DNA from: Clostridiales bacterium
GTDB taxonomy: Bacteria > Bacillota > Clostridia > Saccharofermentanales > Saccharofermentanaceae
Assembly (NCBI GenBank): GCA_017617295.1
Contig: JAFZWN010000064.1
Span: 1 to 35,942, forward strand
Reading direction: 5' to 3'
DNA: 35,942 nucleotides
The notes below the pieces were generated by a model that ran no database searches, was not told where the DNA came from, and saw nothing but the letters and a program-made list of their open reading frames with translations. The translations under genes and the position numbers were made by a program. How positions within the stretch are numbered: position 1 is the stretch's first letter; each line of letters opens with the position of its first letter. Positions 25,123-31,986 of this stretch are shown here, piece after piece.

Positions 25123-26364
25123 ATGAGAGTAGTCGGTATCGTTGCCGAATTCGACCCTTTCCACAGAGGTCACGAATACCTGATCCGTAAAGCGAAGGAA
25201 CTCACGGGAGATCCCCGCGCCAAGGCCGTTATCGTCATGAGCGGTCCCTTTGTACAGCGCGGCAACTTCTCGATCCTTCCCAAGCATACCCGCGCGAACC
25301 AGGCATTAAGCTGCGGCGCCGACCTCGTTATCGAGCTGCCGTTTACTTTCGCCTGCGCTCCTTCAGAACGGTTTGCCCGCGGAGCTATACAGGCACTTTA
25401 TAAGACCGGTATCGTTACGGATCTGGCTTTCGGGATCGATACAAATGATCCCGGCCTCATCAGTGAACTCGCATTTACCGAACCGGACGATGCTTCGATC
25501 AAAGAACATCTTTCCGAAGGGCTCTCTTACCCCGCGGCCCGCGCGAAAGCAGTCGCCTCTGCATGGAAAGAAACTCATCCCGGCGCTTCCGAAGAGCAGA
25601 TCAGCGAAGTCCTCGCCGCCCTGAGGTTCCCGAATTCGGTACTGAGCGCCGACTATCTCCGCGCCGTCAGGGCTCTCGGAGCCGGATTTACGATCCACAT
25701 GATAAAGAGAACGGATGAGAAGTCTGCCTCGGACATAAGAGAAATACTTTACGGCACGCTTTCAGACGGGGCGCAGTCCGTCTCCAAGATCGCGTCCTCA
25801 CTCTGCGGCCTCCTTCCCGACAGCTCGCTTGCCCTTATGCTCGAAGGTTACGGCAAAAAATCCTTCTCGGTCCCCGACCGCGACAGCTACATGAGAGATA
25901 TCGCACTTGCCCTGAAGACCCGGAGCACCGAAGGCATCGCATATATGACGGATGGTCTTGACGGTTTCCTGAAGAACGCTTTCGACAGGAACGGCTATAC
26001 GGACTTTAACGATGCATGCAGCAGGACCCTCTCGACAAAGCACTTTATCCTGCCGAGGTCGCTTCGCGCCACCACATCCTTAATGACCGGTCAGACCGCG
26101 GACTATATCGGGAACGAGAAGAACGTCAGATACCTCCGCGTCCTCGGCTTCTCCCCCGAAGGCCGCTACTGTCTGAAGGTAATGAGAAAGTGCGCCCGTC
26201 TCCCCATCCTGACCAACCCGTCTGACGCCCTGTCTTTATACTCATCCGACCCCGCCCTCCGCGATCAGTTCGAACTCGACCTGATCGCCAACAACCTGCA
26301 GGCTATGTACATGGGTATGCCCCACGACTATGAGTGGGATGTCCCTCCCGTGAGTGTTAAGTAA
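25123..26364 (+). CDS. tmcAL: TmcAL, tRNA(Met) cytidine acetate ligase
   Basis: TmcAL (formerly YlbM) acetylates the wobble cytidine of elongator tRNA-Met to ac4C using acetate and ATP, through an acetyl-adenylate. The 413-residue protein has the nucleotidyltransferase-like entry VVGIVAEFDPFHRGHEYLI with the HxGH nucleotide site at His14-His17, followed by AVIVMSGPFVQRGNFSILPK, cited by its core MSGPFVQRG, and LRFPNSVLSADYLRAVR, cited as PNSVLSADYL. These are characteristic of the family. An AAGGAAAAGC ribosome site lies upstream. It is the only plus-strand gene in this part and is next to pta-ackA, so the acetate-consuming modification gene is beside the acetate-forming pathway. Confidence 0.94.
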   Translation: MRVVGIVAEFDPFHRGHEYLIRKAKELTGDPRAKAVIVMSGPFVQRGNFSILPKHTRANQALSCGADLVIELPFTFACAPSERFARGAIQALYKTGIVTDLAFGIDTNDPGLISELAFTEPDDASIKEHLSEGLSYPAARAKAVASAWKETHPGASEEQISEVLAALRFPNSVLSADYLRAVRALGAGFTIHMIKRTDEKSASDIREILYGTLSDGAQSVSKIASSLCGLLPDSSLALMLEGYGKKSFSVPDRDSYMRDIALALKTRSTEGIAYMTDGLDGFLKNAFDRNGYTDFNDACSRTLSTKHFILPRSLRATTSLMTGQTADYIGNEKNVRYLRVLGFSPEGRYCLKVMRKCARLPILTNPSDALSLYSSDPALRDQFELDLIANNLQAMYMGMPHDYEWDVPPVSVK

Positions 26365-26401
26365 AGATCCCGGGGGGCATCATCAGGTCTTAAGCAGTCT
26401 C

Positions 26402-26599
26402 TTTTTGCACCATTTCATCGATTTCGGGAATTTGGTGCAAAAATTCCGACCTTAATCTTCCGTGAATGACTTAATCCCCTTTGAATTTATAGTTGTTCAG
26501 CCTTTTCTTTTGCACCAAATCTTAAAATATTGAAAAATGGTACAAAAAATCACATTCGATCTTTGCACCAAATTTCATTTTTAAGCGATTTGGTACAAA
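26402..26599. repeat. Three inverted repeats with identical 20-nt arm spacing
   Basis: Three units of the form TTTGCACCA, 20 bases, TGGTRCAAA lie upstream of the nuclease-like gene. Unit 1: 26402-26412 and 26433-26443, a perfect 11-bp arm. Unit 2: 26508-26517 and 26538-26547. Unit 3: 26562-26570 and 26591-26599. The inter-arm distance is exactly 20 bases each time, whereas the intervening sequence differs. Arms 2 of units 2 and 3 have TGGTACAAA where unit 1 has TGGTGCAAA. Each half-site is itself close to the form TTTG-N3-CAAA. The regular arm-to-arm geometry (about 29 bp, near three helical turns) suggests protein binding sites or structured RNA; it is not a CRISPR array. Confidence 0.85.
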
Positions 26600-26657
26600 T
26601 CTCCCGCTCAGGAGAGTAGAATAAACACAACTGACAACGAACGGGAGGGGTTCAAAT

Positions 26658-27455
26658 ATGGTTTCAGGCAATCTCAGAAAGACAATGCGCGAAAGATATG
26701 ATCTTATGACAAAGCTCAGAACCGAAGTGAACAGGAAGATCAAAGCTCTTCCCGAAGGAAGGATCAGGATAAGCCGAAGGGAAAACGGGAGCTGTTACTA
26801 TATCATCGACAGTTCCACAGATCAAAGAGGAAGGTATCTTAAGAATTCGGAAAAGGAGACTGCCGAAAAGGTCATGCAGAGATCCTATCTCGAGAAGGTC
26901 TCAAGAGCCTGCGATCAGGAACTGAAAAGCCTCATACATGCTCTTGAGTCATATCCCGATACCACAGCCGAGGAAGTATACGGGATTCTCCCCGAAGACC
27001 GGCAGCAATTAATAAAACCTATCGTCCTGCCTGATGAAAAGTTCATCGAGAAGTGGCTGGCTGTCCCTTTTACTCCAAAGGAATTCGACAGGAACGCTCC
27101 GTATTTTGAGACTTCCCGGGGAGAACGGGTCCGTTCCAAATCGGAAGTCATAATCGCCGACAGGCTGGCCGCCAACAACATCCCATACAAATATGAATGC
27201 CCTCTTAAAGTCGGCAAAGAGATCTTACATCCGGATTTTACTATCCTGAGATTATCTGACCGGCAGGAGATCTATTATGAACATCTCGGAATGATGGATG
27301 ATGAAGTTTACGCAAACCGTAACATCGGGAAGCTAAATAAATACAGCAATAACGGTTTCCTTCCGGGAAAGCGCCTGTTCACCACATTCGAGACCTCCAA
27401 AGTCCCGCTCGATGTCAGGATAGTGGACAAACTGATAAACGAAGTCTTCAGATAA
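26658..27455 (+). CDS. Orphan PD-(D/E)XK-like nuclease domain protein
   Basis: The 265-residue protein has a charged helical N-terminal half (about 1-130) with RIRISRRENGSCYYIID, and a C-terminal region that reads like a restriction-endonuclease fold: RGERVRSKSEVIIADRLAAN with Glu163, then KYECPLKV, HPDFTILRL with Asp193, and EIYYEHLGMMDDEVY with Glu208. The E / PDF / ExLG order fits PD-(D/E)XK nucleases, although the usual final lysine is not in place and His209 follows the acidic residue. From general knowledge, similar hypothetical proteins are common in gut Clostridia; no function is established. A GGGAGGGG ribosome site precedes the ATG. It stands alone, with unusual repeats upstream and a long inverted repeat downstream. 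No methylase or antitoxin gene is adjacent. Confidence 0.8.
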   Translation: MVSGNLRKTMRERYDLMTKLRTEVNRKIKALPEGRIRISRRENGSCYYIIDSSTDQRGRYLKNSEKETAEKVMQRSYLEKVSRACDQELKSLIHALESYPDTTAEEVYGILPEDRQQLIKPIVLPDEKFIEKWLAVPFTPKEFDRNAPYFETSRGERVRSKSEVIIADRLAANNIPYKYECPLKVGKEILHPDFTILRLSDRQEIYYEHLGMMDDEVYANRNIGKLNKYSNNGFLPGKRLFTTFETSKVPLDVRIVDKLINEVFR

Positions 27456-27462
27456 CATACGA

Positions 27463-27586
27463 TGACCGGCTTAAAACAAAAATACCGATCCGTCATGCTT
27501 TCCTGTCAAGGCTGGCATGACCACCGCGTCAGAGGCTTCGGCCTTGACAGTGCATGCGGATCTGTTCTATGGACATAAGCCGGTCA
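27463..27586. repeat. Nested long inverted repeat (possible structured RNA or cruciform)
   Basis: Three nested complementary segments form one extended hairpin. Outer stem: TGACCGGCTTA (27463-27473) with TAAGCCGGTCA (27576-27586), 11 bp. Middle: GATCCG and CATGC (27487-27492 and 27494-27498, one bulged T) with GCATGCGGATC (27552-27562). Inner: CTGTCAAGGC (27503-27512) with GCCTTGACAG (27541-27550), extendable by about three pairs including wobbles. A small TGAC/GTCA stem lies in the apical loop. It begins 8 bp after the nuclease-gene stop and precedes the rpsT terminator on the other strand. There is no long T tract, so it is not a normal terminator. Confidence 0.8.
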
Positions 27587-27620
27587 CCGGCTGTTAAGAG
27601 TCTCCTTCAAAAACAGCAAC

Positions 27621-27649
27621 AAAAAAAACGCCGCCCCGGTCGGGACGGC
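27621..27649 (-). terminator. Terminator of rpsT
   Basis: On the minus strand a GC-rich hairpin (GCCGTCCCG with CGGGGCGGC, one mismatch, short loop) is followed by eight T residues. It lies 25 bp after the rpsT stop codon. Confidence 0.88.
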
Positions 27650-27673
27650 ATCTTGATTAAGTCATCTTACAGA

Positions 27674-27934
27674 TTACTCTGCGACCTTGTTGGCAGCCTT
27701 TGCAAGACGGGACTTTGTTCTGGATGCAGCCTTCTTGCTGATGTGTCCCTTCTGAGCAGCCTTATCGAGAGTCTTCTGAGCTGTCTTTACAGCCTCAGCA
27801 ACATTCTCACCGTTTGCGACGGAAGCCTTAGCCTTCTTAACAGCAGTACGCATAGCACTCTTCTGAGTCTTGTTTGCAGCTGTCTTCTTTTCCGTAACAG
27901 TAACGCGCTTGATAGCCGACTTGATATTGGGCAT
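27674..27934 (-). CDS. rpsT: 30S ribosomal protein S20
   Basis: S20 binds 16S rRNA early in small-subunit assembly. The 86-residue protein begins MPNIKSAIKRVTVTEKKTAAN and is rich in K and A along a helical bundle, ending KAASRTKSRLAKAANKVAE, which is typical of S20. The start given has GGAGGTGA five bases upstream; an ATG five codons earlier overlaps that ribosome site and is rejected. It has its own sigma-A promoter and terminator and is a single-gene unit, as rpsT often is. Confidence 0.97.
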   Translation of the reverse strand: MPNIKSAIKRVTVTEKKTAANKTQKSAMRTAVKKAKASVANGENVAEAVKTAQKTLDKAAQKGHISKKAASRTKSRLAKAANKVAE

Positions 27935-27982
27935 GTCTTTCACCTCCATCGTAGTGGTTTATTTCTTTTTATGCACCGAACG

Positions 27983-28011
27983 ATTTTATCACGAACGAAA
28001 ATCCCTTGCAA
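27983..28011 (-). promoter_or_regulatory. Promoter of rpsT
   Basis: Minus strand -35 TTGCAA (28006-28011) and -10 TAAAAT (27983-27988) with a 17-base spacer, giving a leader of about 40 bases before the ATG at 27934. Confidence 0.75.
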
Positions 28012-28076
28012 TAGGATTTTTACCGCCGGGGCAAATGATCCGGCCGCGGAAGATCGAGCGGAACTTCAACAGGAAG

Positions 28077-28835
28077 TTAAGAAGAAACTTCAGCCGGCAT
28101 CCCCCCGAACTTCCCTTTGGTCGATTCATACATGGCAATGCTCGCGGCGATCGGCAGGTTCAGGCTGTCGATATCGTGCCCGTGATCGATCCGGACCGGA
28201 GTTCCGACTGTCGAGAACCAAGCAGGAAGGCCCGTGGCCTCATTACCGAAGATAAGGCTGAAAGGCTCTCTGATATCGACGTTTCCGAGCATCACGCTCC
28301 CGTCGAGCATGAACGGATACAGTGAATTGCCGGGGAATACTGCACGGTAGTCCTTGAAGTCACCGAACATCTGCACCCTGACCTTTGCCCTGGCGCCCAT
28401 CGAAGCCCTGATGGTCTTGGGGTCATCGGGATCAGCCGCAGGAGTTATTACGGCGATATCTTTAAAGCCGAAGCCCAGGGCCGATCTCATGATCGTGCCC
28501 ATATTGCCGTCATTCGAAGGATTCACGAGAACTATATGGTTGCCGGGCCGAAGAGTCTGGGGTTGCTTGGCGATGACTCCCGCCACGAAGCAGTTCTCTT
28601 TCTGCGAAAGGATATTGAATGCCTTTGCATCGATCTCCGTCGGGATATTGTTCTCGCGGCACAGCTTCAGGATCTTATCCAGAGTCTCTTTTGAATCAAA
28701 AGACGGGTGAAGGAGCACAGCCTTCACATCGGAAGGACGGCCCAGAAGGAACTCCATAGTGACCGTTACGCCCAGTGAATATGTGATATCGTCGTCTTTT
28801 TTGTATCTCTTGACCTTCATCTTATTTAACCGCAC
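28077..28835 (-). CDS. SpoU/TrmH-family RNA 2'-O-methyltransferase
   Basis: SPOUT-fold enzyme that transfers a methyl group from S-adenosylmethionine to a ribose 2'-OH in tRNA or rRNA. The three SpoU motifs are in order: LVNPSNDGNMGTIMRSALGFG (motif 1, with Asn and Arg), FSLIFGNEATGLP (motif 2) and IDSLNLPIAASIAMYE (motif 3), which form the knot and cofactor pocket. An N-terminal part of about 95 residues looks like a substrate-binding domain, giving 252 residues. The start used is GTG at 28835 because AAGAAG lies ten bases upstream; ATG at 28820 is an alternative without a clear ribosome site. The target RNA is not predictable. Divergent from the DUF4870-like gene at 28916. Confidence 0.92.
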   Translation of the reverse strand: MRLNKMKVKRYKKDDDITYSLGVTVTMEFLLGRPSDVKAVLLHPSFDSKETLDKILKLCRENNIPTEIDAKAFNILSQKENCFVAGVIAKQPQTLRPGNHIVLVNPSNDGNMGTIMRSALGFGFKDIAVITPAADPDDPKTIRASMGARAKVRVQMFGDFKDYRAVFPGNSLYPFMLDGSVMLGNVDIREPFSLIFGNEATGLPAWFSTVGTPVRIDHGHDIDSLNLPIAASIAMYESTKGKFGGMPAEVSS

Positions 28836-28849
28836 TTTGTTTAAACTTC

Positions 28850-28877
28850 TTTACAATTATACAACTTTATGTATTAA
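28850..28877 (+). promoter_or_regulatory. Possible promoter of the 28916 gene
   Basis: TTTACA (28850-28855) and TATTAA (28872-28877) lie 16 bases apart, about 38 bp before the ATG. The match is moderate and the region is AT-rich, so this is tentative. Confidence 0.4.
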
Positions 28878-28915
28878 TATAAACGAAAATACTTGTTGAA
28901 AAGGAGGTCTTTTCA

Positions 28916-29347
28916 ATGGAAAACAATACAAACCCTGATCTTGAGAACGTTCAGAGCGCAGCACCTGAAGTTCAGGCTGAGGCTGCTCCTGAGGCCGCTC
29001 CTGCCGCAGCAGAAGCTCCCGCAGCTGAAGGTAACTTCAACCAGACAAACGTTATCGCCTATTCCGTACTGGCATATCTGACGATCCTCTGGCTCATCGG
29101 TCTTCTCATCTCACCCGAGAAGGACAGCCCCATCGTTAAGAACCATGTCAATAACGGTATCATCCTCTTCCTCGGAGAGATGGTTGCAGGTATCCTCTAC
29201 ATGATCCCTTATGTAGGCAGATACGCACTGGGTCCCCTTCTGAGCCTCGTGATCCTTGTCTTTGCAGTACTTGGTATCATCAAGGCGGTCAAGGGCGAGA
29301 AGTATGAGCTTCCCATTATCGGAGACAAGTTCACACTGATCAAATAA
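28916..29347 (+). CDS. DUF4870-like small membrane protein (paralogue A)
   Basis: This 143-residue protein has a long N-terminal tail rich in A, E and P (residues 10-40), then about three hydrophobic helices. The core contains WLIGLLISPEKDSPIVKNHVNNGIILF, cited in its key parts WLIGL, PEK and VKNHVNNGI, and ends KYELPIIGDKFTLIK. This is the pattern of small DUF4870-type membrane proteins. A nearly perfect AAAGGAGGT ribosome site precedes the ATG, suggesting strong translation. A paralogue with the same core lies at 31555-31911 on the same strand, on the other side of the DUF2752-GGDEF pair. The function of the family is unknown. Confidence 0.85.
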   Translation: MENNTNPDLENVQSAAPEVQAEAAPEAAPAAAEAPAAEGNFNQTNVIAYSVLAYLTILWLIGLLISPEKDSPIVKNHVNNGIILFLGEMVAGILYMIPYVGRYALGPLLSLVILVFAVLGIIKAVKGEKYELPIIGDKFTLIK

Positions 29348-29373
29348 GAAAACCTTAGATCAAGAACAGATAA

Positions 29374-29406
29374 AAAGATCGTCTCATTTAAAAGGAGACG
29401 ATCTTT
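29374..29406. terminator. Bidirectional terminator between the 28916 gene and the GGDEF gene
   Basis: A perfect 12-bp stem (AAAGATCGTCTC against GAGACGATCTTT) with a 9-base loop. T tracts follow on both strands (TTTTTTG on plus, TTTTTAT on minus), so it can end both convergent genes. Confidence 0.93.
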
Positions 29407-29430
29407 TTTGTGATCAAACTTAACCGGTCT

Positions 29431-31080
29431 TTACCTCTTCTTCATCTGATTCTTCATCTTATACATCAGATCATCAGCCTTCTTAAGGGTATCTTCGGCG
29501 CTGCCCTTTCCGATGTCGAATTCAGCCATACCGTAGGCGATCTCGAGCTTAACGTTCGGATCCTTTTTGGCGTTATATCTGTCGATGCACTTATTCATCT
29601 TCTTGATGGCAGCATCGTAAAGGACTCTGGCATTCTCGCCTTCCATCGTAACTATGAACTCGTCGCCGCCGGAACGGTAGACGGTCCCGAACTCGGCAAA
29701 ACTGTCGTTTATGACCTTGGCTGCGGCTTCGATATGGTTGTCGCCCATGCTGTGGCCGTAATTGTCATTGACCCTCTTAAGGTAATTGACATCGAGCTGA
29801 ACGATAAGTACATGTCCGAAAGACCTCTCCTCCAGATTCTCCATATACTCAGAGAAAGCCATCCTGTTGGAAAGTCCCGTCAGGGCGTCAGTCCTGGCGA
29901 GGTTTCTCATATTGTCGGCCTCGGCCTCATAAGACTTGAAGCTCATGAGCTTGCCGACTTCGTGGATGCTCATGATAAGGACGAAGACAAGAAGTCCGTA
30001 TCTGAAGAAGCGCGCCGTATCGGTACCGGCGATACCCACATAGTATCTGATGATATCGATGATGCCGCCGATCGCGCCGAAAGCAAAAGCAAGGATAAGA
30101 AGGAGCATCGAATTGGACGACCTCTTCTTGATGATAGTGCTGACCGTATAATATCCGCCGAGGATAATGGTGATACCCAGAAGGATATGAGTGGCGGGAA
30201 GAAGAGTGTGATAATCCGCGATCCCCACGCAGGTCAGGATTATGGCCGTCAGGCAGACCACGATCGATGCCAGGGGGATGATCCTTATGAGTATCGACTT
30301 CTCGTTGTCGGTAAAGTATCCGATAAAGCCGGAAGCAGCGCCCGGCATAAGCATCAGGCAGATATAGCTCAGGAAGTGTACTGCCGAGGAATTGCCCGTG
30401 GATATCTGAAGATATGAAGCCTCGGTCGATGACCACAGGGCAGCGACCACCGTAAAGAGACCCATGGCCACGATCTCTCGTCCGATATTACTCGAAGTCA
30501 TGAGGGCGAGTCCGCATACAAAGAGCATCGCGCCCAAAGCGGTCATGAAGACCGACAGGACGAAGTTGGCAAGGTTCTCGGAATAGATGTAGGACATGTA
30601 ATCAACGCCGTCCATCATCCTGGCTCCGAGGATATATCCGGGAGTACTGGTGCTCGTGGGACGGCAAACGATCCTTACATTATGATCTCCGGTGGTCTGC
30701 GGGATCCTGATCGTATGGTATGCCGTACCGTAAGAGGTTCCGTATATACTAAGGAAATCGGGATCGTATGTGTAGACCGTCATATCGTCGATATAGACCT
30801 CAAACGACATATTCCTGCATTCGAGGCACAGTTCACGGTTGATATTGGCTCCGGCGGGGATGGTCAGCGTGAAAGTCTCTTCCGAGTTGACTTTATAAAA
30901 TGACTCATCGCCTGAGGATCCGTCAAATATCGGCCTGAGATCGATGCCTCTGGAGAGGTAGAAAGACGAATCCTTGCCGCCTGCGAAGACGAAGATGAAC
31001 GCAGCAACGATAAGCGCTAAAAAAACGCTGATGACAAAAAAGAATATACGGTTGTGCAATGTGTTTCTCTCGTGCCTCAT
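29431..31080 (-). CDS. Membrane-bound diguanylate cyclase (GGDEF)
   Basis: Makes the second messenger cyclic di-GMP from two GTP. The 549-residue protein has an N-terminal helix (about 11-33), an extracytoplasmic beta-rich sensory domain (about 35-165), then seven or so membrane helices (about 170-370), an arrangement like 7TM sensor-linked cyclases. The GGDEF domain runs from ARTDALTGLSNRMAF to the end, with the intact active-site motif RSGGDEF (Gly471-Phe475), so it should be active. The RxxD product-inhibition site that normally lies about five residues upstream is absent (SFAEFGTVYRS). It follows the DUF2752 gene by 19 bp and is probably co-transcribed with it. The signal sensed is unknown. 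Confidence 0.93.
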   Translation of the reverse strand: MRHERNTLHNRIFFFVISVFLALIVAAFIFVFAGGKDSSFYLSRGIDLRPIFDGSSGDESFYKVNSEETFTLTIPAGANINRELCLECRNMSFEVYIDDMTVYTYDPDFLSIYGTSYGTAYHTIRIPQTTGDHNVRIVCRPTSTSTPGYILGARMMDGVDYMSYIYSENLANFVLSVFMTALGAMLFVCGLALMTSSNIGREIVAMGLFTVVAALWSSTEASYLQISTGNSSAVHFLSYICLMLMPGAASGFIGYFTDNEKSILIRIIPLASIVVCLTAIILTCVGIADYHTLLPATHILLGITIILGGYYTVSTIIKKRSSNSMLLLILAFAFGAIGGIIDIIRYYVGIAGTDTARFFRYGLLVFVLIMSIHEVGKLMSFKSYEAEADNMRNLARTDALTGLSNRMAFSEYMENLEERSFGHVLIVQLDVNYLKRVNDNYGHSMGDNHIEAAAKVINDSFAEFGTVYRSGGDEFIVTMEGENARVLYDAAIKKMNKCIDRYNAKKDPNVKLEIAYGMAEFDIGKGSAEDTLKKADDLMYKMKNQMKKR

Positions 31081-31099
31081 AGTGCATCCAAAACCATAA

Positions 31100-31474
31100 C
31101 TACCACATTACTATGTTTCTAATGATCATAAACAGTAAACCACAACTGAGCAATAACCACAATATCGTAACGTTGATCCGCGACAGCTTTTTTCCGTGAC
31201 AGAACTGCCAGAGGACATAAACGATCTCCCAGAGTATCAGCGGCAGCGTCAGGAAAACGTACCTGTTGGCAAGAAAAGCCTCCTTTATGTGACCTTTAGA
31301 AAGCTCGACGAACATGCGCGTTATACCGCAGGTGATACACTTTAATCCCGTAAACTCGAACATGGGGCATGAAAACCCCTTCCCGTTTATCCTGATAAAG
31401 ATCAGATAAAGGAATCCGGTAAGGAGCAGTCCTCCCACGATGATAAAGAATCTGACGGTGCCTGATTTTTGCAT
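31100..31474 (-). CDS. DUF2752 membrane protein
   Basis: The 124-residue protein carries the DUF2752 signature: CPMFEFTGLKCITCGITRMF with three conserved cysteines, then LSKGHIKEAFLANRYVF, between hydrophobic helices at about 7-25, 62-82 and 99-121. The start MQKSGTVRFF is chosen since GGAG lies five bases upstream; an alternative eight codons earlier has no ribosome site. The cysteines suggest metal or redox chemistry, but the family has no proven function. It is immediately upstream of the GGDEF gene and divergent from the paralogue at 31555. Proteins of this type often appear beside small zinc-ribbon or DUF4870-like membrane proteins in Clostridia (general impression). Confidence 0.88.
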   Translation of the reverse strand: MQKSGTVRFFIIVGGLLLTGFLYLIFIRINGKGFSCPMFEFTGLKCITCGITRMFVELSKGHIKEAFLANRYVFLTLPLILWEIVYVLWQFCHGKKLSRINVTILWLLLSCGLLFMIIRNIVMW

Positions 31475-31491
31475 TTTATCTCCTCGAAAAA

Positions 31492-31520
31492 CTGACAAAT
31501 TCCGTTTTTTATGATATCAT
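31492..31520 (+). promoter_or_regulatory. Promoter of the 31555 gene, with central palindrome
   Basis: CTGACA (31492-31497) and TATCAT (31515-31520) are 17 bases apart on the plus strand. The -10 box lies in a perfect 14-bp palindrome TTATGATATCATAA (31509-31522) placed between the divergent genes, so one protein could control both. Confidence 0.6.
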
Positions 31521-31554
31521 AACAATTAGTTTTTTTAATGGAGGGTCCAACAGT

Positions 31555-31911
31555 ATGGAAAACAACGATTACAATCAGCCCACTTATGACACAAACTACG
31601 AGTCTGCCGAGAGCACAACACCCGTCGGTAACGACAAGCTCTACGCTATTCTCGCATATATCTGCCCGCTCTGGCTCATCGGTCTTTTCGCCGAGCCCGA
31701 GAAGAATCACGCATTCGTAAAGAATCACGTCAACAACGGAATCCTTCTTTCCATCGGCGCCATCATTTCCAGCATCATCCCCTTCCTCGGATGGTTCGTA
31801 CTGAGCATCGTTGTTTTCGTATTCGGGATCATGGCTCTTGTTAAGGCTATCCAGGGTGAGATGTTCGATCTTCCCATCGTTGGCGACAAGATCAAGATCG
31901 TTAAGTATTGA
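31555..31911 (+). CDS. DUF4870-like small membrane protein (paralogue B)
   Basis: A 118-residue relative of the protein at 28916, with a shorter polar N-terminal tail (N, Y, T and S rich) and the same membrane core: WLIGLFAEPEKNHAFVKNHV with NNGI after it, two to three hydrophobic helices, and the ending FDLPIVGDKIKIVKY. The shared WLIGL, PEK, VKNHVNNGI and LPI-GDK blocks make a duplication clear. GGAGGG lies nine bases before the ATG. A strong terminator follows. Function unknown; it is probably a small inner-membrane protein. Confidence 0.85.
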   Translation: MENNDYNQPTYDTNYESAESTTPVGNDKLYAILAYICPLWLIGLFAEPEKNHAFVKNHVNNGILLSIGAIISSIIPFLGWFVLSIVVFVFGIMALVKAIQGEMFDLPIVGDKIKIVKY

Positions 31912-31938
31912 TCTTAACTGACAACTTCAGATCAGATG

Positions 31939-31970
31939 AGACCGTCCTTTTGAAGAGGACGGTCTTTTTT
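31939..31970 (+). terminator. Terminator of the 31555 gene
   Basis: A 10-bp stem (AGACCGTCCT against AGGACGGTCT), loop of seven bases, then six T residues on the plus strand. The T tract abuts the promoter of the downstream ABC transporter. Confidence 0.93.
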
Positions 31971-31971
31971 G

Positions 31972-31980
31972 TGTTATAAT
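31972..31980 (+). promoter_or_regulatory. Extended -10 promoter six bases before the ABC transporter ATG
   Basis: The sequence TGTTATAAT gives an ideal extended -10 element. The ATG begins at 31987, only six bases past the -10 box, so a normal start site would fall on or beside the A of the ATG. No convincing -35 box is seen, since that position lies in the upstream terminator. Confidence 0.7.
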
Positions 31981-31986
31981 CGGCTG

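Noticed and set aside
26402..26599. CRISPR-like array
   Set aside because: The repeated unit is an inverted pair of short arms, the copies are irregularly spaced along the DNA and no cas gene is near.
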